Origin: JAEZAF01 sp964395665
GTDB lineage: Bacteria; Chloroflexota; Anaerolineae; Aggregatilineales; Phototrophicaceae
DNA: 22,549 bases
Reading direction: 5' to 3'
Assembly (NCBI GenBank): GCA_964395665.1
Contig: CAYNDH010000057.1
Coordinates: 1 to 22,549, forward strand
Part shown: positions 1 to 7,049 of the stretch, piece after piece
How positions within the stretch are numbered: the first letter of the stretch is position 1
How the letters are laid out: the number at the start of each line of letters is the position of its first letter
Position numbers and translations under genes: made by a program
Notes under the pieces: model-generated
What the model saw: the letters and a program-made list of their open reading frames with translations, nothing else
Databases searched by the model: none
Told to the model about the DNA's origin: nothing

Positions 1-60
1 GCTGCAACCTGCTGCGGGAACGCTGCAACCTGCTGCGGGAACGCTGCGACATACTGGAAC
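1..60 (+). repeat. 21-bp tandem repeat inside folK
   Basis: Bases 1-21 and 22-42 are identical 21-bp units beginning GCTGCAACCTG. A degenerate 18-bp unit (43-60) and the start of a further one (from 61, GCTGCGAACTA) follow. In the folK frame they encode heptads of the type CNLLRER. The array may continue upstream of the window. Confidence 0.85.
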
Positions 61-497
61 GCTGCGAACTACTCGCACTGTCGGCGGTGTATCAGTCACC
101 GGCGTATGGATTCGCCGATCAGCCCGATTTTCTCGACATCGTGGCGAAGATCCGCACCACCCTGACGCCGGAGCAGTTTAAAGCCGATGTACTGGACGAC
201 ATCGAGCGGCGCTGTGGACGTGACCGCACCTCACAGGTCAACAAGCACGGCCCACTGACGCTGGATATGGACATCCTGCTGTGGGGGGACGCTGGCGCCT
301 TTGAGTTCGGCGCGAAGCCGTGGCGTGTACCGAATAAGGGCATCACGAAATTCGCAGCAGTTGCCATCCCGCTGGCCGAACTCGCACCGGATTACGTGCA
401 TCCGGTGGAAGGCGTGACCATCCGTGAGATTGCCGCACGTTTCCCGGCAGAAGAACGGGAGTCCGTGCGGCGCGTGGCATCCGGGGAGGACTGGTGA
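1..497 (+). CDS. folK: FolK-like HPPK (2-amino-4-hydroxy-6-hydroxymethyldihydropteridine pyrophosphokinase), 5' partial
   Basis: HPPK transfers pyrophosphate from ATP to 6-hydroxymethyl-dihydropterin in cytoplasmic folate synthesis. The reading frame is open from the window edge (frame starting at base 3) to the TGA at 495-497, so the N-terminus with its GSN loop is missing. Seen in the sequence: a VYQSPAYG segment matching the family's VYxTxPxG, then DQPDFLD, GRDR, the metal-binding LDMDILLWGD (the two Asp of the DxD pair) and PLAELAPDYVHP. A GTG at 87 is an internal Val codon of VYQSP, not the start. Oddities: the N-terminal helix consists of heptad repeats (RCNLLRE type) encoded by tandem 21-bp units, and several residues conserved in E. 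coli HPPK appear replaced (Arg92 by Leu, His115 by Asn, Arg121 by Phe in my by-eye alignment). The family call is firm; full activity is uncertain. The gene converges on the propeller gene. Confidence 0.85.
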   Translation, partial: CNLLRERCNLLRERCDILERCELLALSAVYQSPAYGFADQPDFLDIVAKIRTTLTPEQFKADVLDDIERRCGRDRTSQVNKHGPLTLDMDILLWGDAGAFEFGAKPWRVPNKGITKFAAVAIPLAELAPDYVHPVEGVTIREIAARFPAEERESVRRVASGEDW

Positions 498-523
498 TTA
501 AATGAGCGGGGATGATCACAAAT

Positions 524-543
524 GGGCGCAAGGTATTGCGCCC
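524..543. terminator. Hairpin between convergent folK and propeller genes
   Basis: A perfect 8-bp stem, GGGCGCAA (524-531) with TTGCGCCC (536-543), and a GGTA loop lie between two convergent stop codons. Neither strand has a good U-tract, so it is a terminator-like, possibly bidirectional hairpin rather than a textbook intrinsic terminator. Confidence 0.5.
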
Positions 544-571
544 CTGCGGGAAATTTCGTCCGACGCGTTGT

Positions 572-2833
572 TTACCCTTCCGGGACGGCCCACACCATCA
601 GCGGGCCGTCCATCATCTCCGCGATCAGATAACGGCCATCGCTGGAAAACCGGGCAAGGCGGATGATGTCGCCGCCGGTTTGCAGCGTGGTCAGTTCGGT
701 ATCGTCTGACGTATCCCACAGCGTGATCTGATCCTGATCCCATGAGACGCCGACGGTCCCATCTGGCGTGGTTCTGAAATACGTGCGGGCAACCGTGCGC
801 CGGGGCAGCGCTTCCGCGTCGATCTCTTCGTCCGTGACAAAATTCCAATAGGTATCCTGACTGCAATAGGTGACGCGGATCACATCCCCCAAAAAAGTCA
901 GAGAATCGGCATAAAACCAGTACTCATAAACCTTTGACGCGATCAGACCCCCGGTTGAAATCTCACGCACGTAAATTGTAACAGTCTCGTCGTGGAAGTA
1001 CGCCATGCGGTCCGCGTCCAGATCAAAGGTCAGCACACTCGAACTGCCTATATCCGGGATCTCCGGCAGCAGCGTCTGGGTGACGGTATCCCATACATGG
1101 GCGGTCTGGGCAGCGGTGTCTGTCACCACAATCATCCGGTCAGATGCCCCGAAAGACACGCTCATGCCTTCGCCCCACTCGACGCTGAACGGCAGCAGGC
1201 TTCCCGACTCAAAATCCCAGAAGCGCAGTTGGCTATCGGTTGAAACATAGGGCAAAACATTATCAGCACTGAAGTAAGGCCAGATGAAGCGCTCGAAATC
1301 CGGTGGGATGACAGTCTCGGCGGTGCGCGTACTGACGATCATGAACGTCTCCGCAGCAGCACTGGCATCCTGTGACGGGACCAGCAGCAGCGAACGATCC
1401 TCACTCATCGTCGGATAGCCTGATGTGAGTGTCCACTGCGCCAGTCGTTCACCAGTGGCAGCCTGGATCAGCGTTCCGTTCAGATCGCGGTCAATCAGCA
1501 GCACACTCTCCGGCAGTAAATGGACGTTCAGCAGCCAGTCGGATTCCACCTCAAATGATGTGATGACGGCTCCTGTTACCGGATCAAGTGTATAAGCCTG
1601 ATCATCCGGGGCGATCTGAAGCAGATAATTCGCCGCGCCAGCATACTCGAACTGATCAATCAGCGCGGCGTCGATCCGCGTGCCCTTCTCGACATCCCAT
1701 ACGATATTGTTGATGGCGATCCGCAATCCGTCAGGATGAAAGTCCGTACTGCCATTGAACGGGATGATGGTGTGCGGTTCCAGCACTTCTGGTAACGCGC
1801 TCATCTCATAGATCACGGTGCCGCGATTTTGTGCCAATGCGATCAAACGGCTGTCCTGCGAAAACGGGTCCCCAGAAAAGCCGCCAGCCGGTTCGAGCAG
1901 GCGCGTCTGATCGACACGGTCCCAGACCACCTTATCGAAACCGTTGACCGCCGCCGCAAACTGACCATCCGGTGAGAAGGCGAACTGATCGATAAAGAGA
2001 TTGCCTTCGGGGAACTGCTGAAGGAACTCGTCAGGGGTGACCGGTGTGCTGGATTCATCAGTGCTGGCTTGCATATTCCATGCAAAAATGCCGCTTTCCG
2101 TACCGCCATGCCCACAGTCTGCGCCATACGAAAAGCTCCATGTCAGGTACAGTGTGCTGCCTTCCGGCGAAAACACAAGCACAGGGATATCGTTGACTGA
2201 CTCGCGGGGCACTTCATAGTTCGCTTCGATATTTCCTGAAACCAGATCCAGCACCTGCACTTCGACCTGAAACGATGTATTCCAGATGCCCACGCCTTCA
2301 TGGGAGTCCGTATCCGTTTCGAGATAGTGGACATACGCCAGCCGTGATCCATCCGGGCTGAAGGCGAACGGGGCAGCGCCATCCAGCGGAGTCAGCGTCT
2401 CACGCTCGAAGTCCCACAGCGCCGCCATCGTCTCACTGCCCCCGGCGATCATGCGGCCATCCGGGGACCACGCCAGATCAGCGATCCACGTACCGAAGTC
2501 GATCAGCTCCGGCTCGGCGTTGAGATCATCGGCGTCAAACAGCCAGATCCCCGGCGTACCGGTCACGGCCAATGTGCGCCCATCCGGGGACCAGCGGGCC
2601 ACCGCGCCGACCGCCTCTGCTTTGCCATGCGTCATCACATGCTGCAAGCGTGCTGCATTATCCGCCATGATGATCTCAAATGCCTGATCTTCCAGCGCAT
2701 CCTGTGCGTCCTGCCCATCCTGTGCAGCAAGTGGGACGCCTGACGCCGACGGCGTAATCAGCAGGGCGGCGAGAAACAGAAAGCAGAAGATGGTTAATCT
2801 GACGGGCTTAACAATGGCAGCATGCGTTTTCAT
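572..2833 (-). CDS. Secreted WD40-like beta-propeller protein
   Basis: Predicted 753-residue exported protein. I chose the ATG at 2833-2831 because it is followed by a clear Sec signal peptide (basic MKTHAAIVKPVR, a hydrophobic stretch at about residues 13-28, then PSASG and AAQ) and is preceded by an AGGGGA-type ribosome site. An upstream in-frame ATG at 2956 would bury the signal sequence behind 41 extra residues. After an acidic linker (about 38-55), propeller blades recur with the motif (A/F)xFSPDG or WSPDG: WSPDG near 81 and 122, FSPDG near 158, further copies through the middle, and a last RFSSDGRYL blade ending in VWAVPEG. Such WD40/TolB-like propellers usually bind proteins or ligands; no catalytic domain is visible. 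The substrate or partner is unknown. The gene stands alone, downstream of and codirectional with the protease gene but separated from it by a strong terminator. Confidence 0.85.
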   Translation of the reverse strand: MKTHAAIVKPVRLTIFCFLFLAALLITPSASGVPLAAQDGQDAQDALEDQAFEIIMADNAARLQHVMTHGKAEAVGAVARWSPDGRTLAVTGTPGIWLFDADDLNAEPELIDFGTWIADLAWSPDGRMIAGGSETMAALWDFERETLTPLDGAAPFAFSPDGSRLAYVHYLETDTDSHEGVGIWNTSFQVEVQVLDLVSGNIEANYEVPRESVNDIPVLVFSPEGSTLYLTWSFSYGADCGHGGTESGIFAWNMQASTDESSTPVTPDEFLQQFPEGNLFIDQFAFSPDGQFAAAVNGFDKVVWDRVDQTRLLEPAGGFSGDPFSQDSRLIALAQNRGTVIYEMSALPEVLEPHTIIPFNGSTDFHPDGLRIAINNIVWDVEKGTRIDAALIDQFEYAGAANYLLQIAPDDQAYTLDPVTGAVITSFEVESDWLLNVHLLPESVLLIDRDLNGTLIQAATGERLAQWTLTSGYPTMSEDRSLLLVPSQDASAAAETFMIVSTRTAETVIPPDFERFIWPYFSADNVLPYVSTDSQLRFWDFESGSLLPFSVEWGEGMSVSFGASDRMIVVTDTAAQTAHVWDTVTQTLLPEIPDIGSSSVLTFDLDADRMAYFHDETVTIYVREISTGGLIASKVYEYWFYADSLTFLGDVIRVTYCSQDTYWNFVTDEEIDAEALPRRTVARTYFRTTPDGTVGVSWDQDQITLWDTSDDTELTTLQTGGDIIRLARFSSDGRYLIAEMMDGPLMVWAVPEG

Positions 2834-2963
2834 CAGGTTATTCCCCTGTCTGCAGAGAAGGCTTTGTATGGAATCTAGCATGGAAATGCAGATCGTAGGC
2901 CGATCATCCGTCAGGCGGTGGAAAAGTGTATGAGATCGCGGTTCGGGATGACGCACGACATCG

Positions 2964-3005
2964 GAATCAAAAACAGAGGCGCAGCACCATGCTGCACCTC
3001 TGTTT
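2964..3005 (-). terminator. Intrinsic terminator of the S8 protease gene
   Basis: On the minus strand, AAACAGAGG (2971-2979) pairs with CCTCTGTTT (2997-3005), followed inward by GCAGCA (2981-2986) with TGCTGC (2990-2995) across a single C-A mismatch, with a 3-nt loop. The RNA then runs into UUUUUGAUUC (2973-2964). It lies 28 bp past the protease stop codon. Confidence 0.9.
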
Positions 3006-3032
3006 ATTTCAGACGATTAACCGGTCAGCGCT

Positions 3033-5486
3033 CTAGCGCGGGCCAAATGCAGTCTGATCACTGCGGACCGTACCCGGCAGATCCAGAACGCGGGCAGATG
3101 CCGACGTGTGGATGATGCTCACATTATCGACCAGGATCTTGCCTGATGGTGACGTATTCTTGATGTTGAACTTCACCTTCTTCACGCTGCTGCTGGCAAC
3201 TGTTGGCGGGTGCAGGGGATCGTTTCCCCACGGCTCATACTCACCGTTCAGCGTCGGCAGCACCGCACCCTTGATCTTGGTCGGCGGGGTGCCGTCGTCA
3301 TACTTGACAACAAACTTGATCTTGCCGCTGGAACTGGCCGGGGCGCTCATCATCCATGTGACTTCAAGCGTATCCCCTGTCTGGAGATTCACAGCAGAGG
3401 TGTCCAGGACCTGCTGAAGATTGCCTTTTTCACCCGGCCCACCCTTAAAGCGGAAGGCACAGTTCCCGCTGTACGCGAAATACTTGCTCTTTTCCGGCTT
3501 GTTGCATTTCGGCTTGTCACCGGTCTGATTCTTCACCACCCACGGATCAATCACCGGCTTACCAGCGCCATTCAGCACTTCAAAGCCGCCGTTCTTCACC
3601 AGTTCACCCGGCACCGGCGTTTCGGGGTCGCCGCCGGTCGAATACCCGTGGATGATTAACTGCCACGAGTTGAGCGTACCGGTGGTCCCTGCATAGAAGT
3701 CGGCCACGCGCAGCGTCCACGTCCCGCCAGATTGTTCGCCCCAGTGACGCAGCGAGCTGGTCTTCCAGTTGCTGTAGTGGTGATTATTGTCACCAGAACG
3801 CGGGAAGAGCAGCGTGCTGCTGGTCCCATCCGGCGACTCAATGGCCGCGATAATATCACCACGATAGGCGTGGTTGATATTCAGGACGACTTCGACATGC
3901 TCCACGACAAAATCCTGCGGGACGTTGACCGTACGCGAGATCGCTGGTCCTTGTCCGGGATTGCCGGTACCATCGGGGATCGCCTGATTCACATTCATCA
4001 CGCCGGAGTCGTAGGGTGTGACATTAGCCGGGACATTCGTCCATGTATTAGCGAGCACAACGGCTGCACCGGCATCGACGCGGCCAAAGCCATACGCATA
4101 ATTAATGTCATGGCCGGCCCCGTTGACTTCCCACTGGCGCACACCCGTCCCGGACGGATCATTCTTCTCGGCGCTGTTGATCAGCACGTGCATCACATCA
4201 CGCCATGTCAGGTTTGGATTAGCTTCGAGCATCAGCCCGGTCACACCCGCCACCAGCGGCGCAGCCGATGAAGTACCACCGAAGCCGCTGGTGCAGTTTC
4301 CGGTACTGTAACCGTTTGCCCCGGTGAGGTCGGTCGTGGTGATCCCACTGACACCGCCGTTGCTGGGGGCATTAACCATGATATTCGCGCCGACTTCACT
4401 GTAATATGAGCGTGTGCCGTTGTCCGTGCTGGCCGCAACTGCGATCACATAGCGGGAATTGGCATAGCCGTCAGCGTTCGCGTGGTCGCCAGCGTTATAA
4501 CCGTTACCACCAGCCCAGACGAAGATACTCCCACGGCCACCGCGACCGTTGGCGGCGCCGTTCGCCAGCGCTTCAGCCATCAGTGTACCGGGTTTGCCCA
4601 GCGTAGAGCCATTATCGTTTGGCCCCCAACTGTTATTGTAAATATCGTTCAGCTGGAAGGCGTAGCCCAGCGCATCGGCTTCCTTTGCGTCTGTCACCGC
4701 GGCTGCAATCAGGCGCAGACCGGCGATCTGCGCGTTGTAGGCAACACCGACACCGCAGCTCGCGCCATCATCGGCAGCAGCACTCACACCACCCGCCGCT
4801 GTCCCATGATCATTCGTAGGGCCGCCGGTCGGGTTCGCTTCATTGCTGTTGAAGTCCCAGCTACCAGCAGCAAAGTAATTCGGCGCGATATCAGGATGAT
4901 TGATCTGCAGGCCATCATCGACGATGGCAATCCGCACGCCGTTACCGGTGTAACCGGCGTTCCATGCAGCGAACACGTTCGCATCGTTCCCGGCGACGCC
5001 GCTCTGACCGGTGTTATTCAGATGCCACTGATCACCTACCAGCGGATCGGTTGGCACACGCGGGTACATCTGACGGGCAATCTGCTGCTCTGCCCACAGG
5101 ATGCCGGGCATGGAGCGCAGGGTGGCGGTCACGTTCTCGCTGCGGGCAGCAGTACCAGCGGCCCGTATCAGATAGAACCCTTGCAGGTTACCGATCTGGC
5201 CGAGATTTTCAAAGCCGGCGCTGCGCGAAATTGAATTCAGATCCGTACCGGGAGCAACCTGCACAGCCCAGAGATCGGTATAGACAGCTTCGGCTTCGGG
5301 CAAAGACTGGACGTCCTCACCTCTTGGAAGGTTTAGCTCGCCGGTAAAGATCACTGGTTCCTGCGCGCTGACAACCGCGAAACTGCCGATCATGATGGCA
5401 GTGACGCACATTACCAGCACCGCAGCGATTATTTTCCCAGAGCGCACTGGGAGAGAACGGGAGAGAAGTGACTGCTGCACGGGCAT
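3033..5486 (-). CDS. Secreted S8 serine protease (subtilisin/kexin-like) with P domain and C-terminal jelly-roll-like domain
   Basis: Predicted 817-residue exported endopeptidase. The start at 5486 (MPVQQSLL) is preceded by AAGAGGAAA and gives a proper signal peptide (hydrophobic about 18-38, ending VVSA/QEP); an ATG 22 codons upstream lacks support. Layout: signal 1-41, propeptide-like region about 45-145, S8 catalytic domain about 150-480, P domain about 490-615 (GTWTLRVADFYAG, NSWQLIIHG), and a C-terminal domain about 627-795 opening with NGGFE, typical of carbohydrate-binding-like jelly rolls. Catalytic residues by motif: Asp190 (AIVDDG), His227 (NDHGT), oxyanion Asn328 (WAGGNG), Ser406 (GGTSSAAP). 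NNSWGPND resembles the kexin subgroup, which cleaves after basic residues; that specificity is inferred. It probably acts outside the cell. It has its own terminator, and a promoter is expected in 5487-5614. Confidence 0.92.
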   Translation of the reverse strand: MPVQQSLLSRSLPVRSGKIIAAVLVMCVTAIMIGSFAVVSAQEPVIFTGELNLPRGEDVQSLPEAEAVYTDLWAVQVAPGTDLNSISRSAGFENLGQIGNLQGFYLIRAAGTAARSENVTATLRSMPGILWAEQQIARQMYPRVPTDPLVGDQWHLNNTGQSGVAGNDANVFAAWNAGYTGNGVRIAIVDDGLQINHPDIAPNYFAAGSWDFNSNEANPTGGPTNDHGTAAGGVSAAADDGASCGVGVAYNAQIAGLRLIAAAVTDAKEADALGYAFQLNDIYNNSWGPNDNGSTLGKPGTLMAEALANGAANGRGGRGSIFVWAGGNGYNAGDHANADGYANSRYVIAVAASTDNGTRSYYSEVGANIMVNAPSNGGVSGITTTDLTGANGYSTGNCTSGFGGTSSAAPLVAGVTGLMLEANPNLTWRDVMHVLINSAEKNDPSGTGVRQWEVNGAGHDINYAYGFGRVDAGAAVVLANTWTNVPANVTPYDSGVMNVNQAIPDGTGNPGQGPAISRTVNVPQDFVVEHVEVVLNINHAYRGDIIAAIESPDGTSSTLLFPRSGDNNHHYSNWKTSSLRHWGEQSGGTWTLRVADFYAGTTGTLNSWQLIIHGYSTGGDPETPVPGELVKNGGFEVLNGAGKPVIDPWVVKNQTGDKPKCNKPEKSKYFAYSGNCAFRFKGGPGEKGNLQQVLDTSAVNLQTGDTLEVTWMMSAPASSSGKIKFVVKYDDGTPPTKIKGAVLPTLNGEYEPWGNDPLHPPTVASSSVKKVKFNIKNTSPSGKILVDNVSIIHTSASARVLDLPGTVRSDQTAFGPR

Positions 5487-5595
5487 TTTCCTCTTACAAA
5501 CAGAATAGGATGGTGGGCGCAGATCCAGGGCTGGCGCACAACACATCTCCACTTTAAAGCGGATTTCAAATTATGTAAATCACTTTTCCGGATAC

Positions 5596-5610
5596 CCCCT
5601 GATTCAGGGG
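5596..5610. promoter_or_regulatory. Palindrome upstream of the protease gene
   Basis: CCCCTGA-T-TCAGGGG is a perfect odd-length palindrome about 110-124 bp upstream of the protease start. It lies 20 bp on the upstream side of a weak -10-like CATAAT (minus strand, 5575-5570). An operator or a short hairpin are both possible, and nothing identifies a regulator. It sits directly past the trxA terminator. Confidence 0.35.
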
Positions 5611-5656
5611 AATCAAAAGTACCCGACAACCGGCTTAGCGGCTCTCAGGCACTTTT
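5610..5656 (-). terminator. Intrinsic terminator of trxA
   Basis: On the minus strand, bases 5656-5615 fold into a stem of up to 18 pairs. AAAAGU pairs with ACUUUU at the base; one G-G mismatch and three G-U pairs lie further up, with a 6-nt loop. The RNA then continues UUUUGAUUC. It lies 26 bp downstream of the inferred trxA stop and shares the GAAUCAAAA (DNA plus-strand) flank with two other terminators in the window. Confidence 0.8.
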
Positions 5657-5681
5657 GCTTTGGATCAATCAGCGAACGGGC

Positions 5682-6147
5682 TTATTCTTCGTCTGCTTCG
5701 GCTTCGGCTTCAGCNNNNNNNNNNNNNNNNNNNNNNNNNNNNNNNNNNNNNNNNNNNNNNNNNNNNNNNNNNNNNNNNNNNNNNNNNNNNNNNNNNNNNN
5801 NNNNNNNNNNNNNNGATCAACTGCTGGATCAGGTCACGCAGGACCGGTTCCGGCAGTGCGCCCGGCTGATTGAAAACGATGGTGCGATCCTTCACCATCA
5901 TCAGATTCGGGATGCTCATGATCTGGAAGGACTGTGAGAGCTGCGGGTTAGCATCCGTATCGACCTTGGCGATCTTGACCTGACCGGCGAATTCAGCGGC
6001 CAGCTTATCCAGAATCGGGGCGACCGCACGGCACGGACCGCACCACTCCGCCCAGAAGTCCACCAGCACCGGCAGATCGGAGTCGATTACTTCGTCCTGA
6101 AAGGTGTCGTCCGTGACGTTCACCGGAGTATTCAGTACCTGTTCCAT
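5682..6147 (-). CDS. trxA: Thioredoxin with acidic C-terminal tail, interrupted by assembly gap
   Basis: Cytoplasmic dithiol-disulfide oxidoreductase. Visible: a thioredoxin fold start (VTDDTFQDEV), the active site WAEWCGPC (Cys36, Cys39), KVDTDANPQL, and the cis-proline loop SIP (Pro80). The fold is almost complete (LRDLIQQLI, residue 111) when the 100-N gap begins. Beyond the gap the minus strand reads AEAEAEADEE then TAA (5684-5682), so I infer that the protein ends in an Ala-Glu repeat tail. With the nominal 100 N this tail is out of frame; any true gap length divisible by 3 restores it. Start ATG 6147 has an AAAAGGA ribosome site. Standard thioredoxins are about 108 residues, so the tail is an addition. 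The gene is monocistronic, with its own terminator. Confidence 0.88.
5715..5814. other. Assembly gap (100 N)
   Basis: Exactly 100 unknown bases, the conventional filler for a scaffold gap of unknown size. It falls in the GAAGCC-type simple repeat coding the trxA tail, which probably broke the assembly. Confidence 0.97.
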
Positions 6148-6207
6148 TTGAGTATGTCCTTTTTTCTGTTTCGTTTGCTGTGAATGGGTTCAACAAAATC
6201 AGCATTG

Positions 6208-6225
6208 GCTGTGCGATCGCACAGC
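6208..6225. promoter_or_regulatory. 18-bp perfect palindrome upstream of trxA
   Basis: GCTGTGCGATCGCACAGC is a perfect palindrome about 60 bp upstream of the trxA start, in its leader or promoter region. It could be an operator for a dimeric regulator or an RNA hairpin. The core GCGATCGC also matches the HIP1 octamer known from cyanobacteria, so a chance or genome-wide motif is possible. Confidence 0.45.
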
Positions 6226-6434
6226 ATCTGATCCACATTGTCATCTGTCAGGGGCTATTGGGCCATCACGTTAACTGATAAGACGAACGCTTGAAGGTGA
6301 ACGGTGCTGATTCCATCCCACCTTTATTACGGACGCAGCGCTATAGATATTCTTACACTACCATGCCCAAAATTAAAGGTTTTTGAGGCGGAAAAGGCCC
6401 CTATCCCCTAGTGTTCGGGGGTAAAGAATGGGAG

Positions 6435-6489
6435 CCTTACACCCTTACAAGGGCCTTACACCGCCCTCTGCACGAACCTGCGCTATACT
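6435..6489 (+). promoter_or_regulatory. Three CCTTACA direct repeats and TATACT -10-like box
   Basis: CCTTACA occurs at 6435-6441, 6443-6449 and 6454-6460 (spacing 8 and 11 bp), followed 23 bp later by TATACT at 6484-6489. There is no good -35 at the normal distance, which would fit an activator-dependent promoter for the gene at 6564. The functional reading is inference. Confidence 0.35.
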
Positions 6490-6563
6490 TTCAACGTATA
6501 CACAGCAGTGTTCATCATCACCTGTTATCAGCAGCTTTCACAATCAACCAAAGGATATTACAG

Positions 6564-6932
6564 ATGGCGAGCAGTTCATCGTCACAGCCAAAAAATGATT
6601 TTATGAGTACGGTACAGCTTCACGAGCGCAGTTGGGGGATGGAGAATTACCCTAACCGCCCGTCGCTGGAAGAGATCCTGAATGCATCGGTCGTCGTCTT
6701 CTGGAAGCAGCGCGAGACCACGGGCAGTCAGAATCAGCCCAAATGGAAAGTGACGCTGTACAAGGATATGCAGGAAATGGAGAGCTACTTCGTCAGTATG
6801 CTGTTCCGGATGCAGATCGAAGTCCCCGAACAGGTGCCAGCGCGTATTTTCAGGAATCGACAGCGCATGGTGATCGAAGGCGTGGCCGTGACCTTCAAGG
6901 AACTGCCAAACGACGACAGCGCGACGTCGTAA
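6564..6932 (+). CDS. Hypothetical protein, 122 residues
   Basis: I do not recognise this protein. The ATG at 6564 is chosen because AAAGGA lies 8 bp upstream and it opens with a plausible Ser-rich leader (MASSSSSQPK); extending to 6411 would run through the likely promoter. It is soluble-looking, without membrane segments. After a disordered start it has a mixed alpha/beta composition with Trp/Phe/Tyr in the middle (VVVFWKQRE, WKVTLYKDM, MESYFVSMLFRMQ) and a C-terminal region ending in VAVTFKELPNDDSATS. It is a single gene, divergent from trxA and convergent with the atp operon. No function is suggested by context. Confidence 0.7.
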   Translation: MASSSSSQPKNDFMSTVQLHERSWGMENYPNRPSLEEILNASVVVFWKQRETTGSQNQPKWKVTLYKDMQEMESYFVSMLFRMQIEVPEQVPARIFRNRQRMVIEGVAVTFKELPNDDSATS

Positions 6933-6964
6933 GCAAATTCACCGGCTGGCGGAAATAGAACAGA

Positions 6965-7011
6965 AACAAAAAAGAGGCGCTGTGGGTGCCCGGTGGACAC
7001 CCTGCGCCTCT
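6965..7011 (-). terminator. Strong intrinsic terminator of the atp operon
   Basis: On the minus strand AGAGGCGC (7011-7004) pairs with GCGCCTCT (6980-6973). An inner GGGTG/CACCC stem (7002-6998 with 6988-6984) lies above a small internal loop, and the stem is followed by UUUUUUGUUUC. It lies 39 bp beyond the atpF stop and separates the operon from the convergent gene ending at 6932. Confidence 0.92.
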
Positions 7012-7049
7012 CCTGATTGCAGAATTCGCGAACCGCGAGCCTTCTGGCT

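Larger units (their letters stand above)
6148..6563. other. Divergent intergenic region between trxA and the 122-residue gene
   Basis: This 416-bp region holds no convincing gene. It must contain the trxA promoter (minus) and the promoter of the plus-strand gene. It holds an 18-bp palindrome (6208-6225), a weak TTGGGC/17 bp/TCTATA pair reading toward trxA (6369-6341), three CCTTACA direct repeats (6435-6460) and a -10-like TATACT (6484-6489) reading toward the plus-strand gene without a good -35. Confidence 0.6.

Noticed and set aside
1..60. CRISPR array
   Set aside because: The 21-bp units are directly adjacent without spacers and lie in frame in folK.
87..497. folK starting at GTG 87
   Set aside because: GTG 87 is the Val of the conserved VYxSP motif and the frame stays open to the window edge, so the gene is 5' partial.
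2834..2956. Longer propeller protein starting at ATG 2956
   Set aside because: The extra 41 residues precede a well-formed signal peptide, which would not function there; the ATG at 2833 has a ribosome site.
4482..5234. 250-codon plus-strand open frame opposite the S8 protease
   Set aside because: Antisense shadow of the protease catalytic domain, with no family resemblance.
5655..5873. Plus-strand open frame across the N gap
   Set aside because: Continuity through unknown bases is meaningless; both ends are antisense to trxA.
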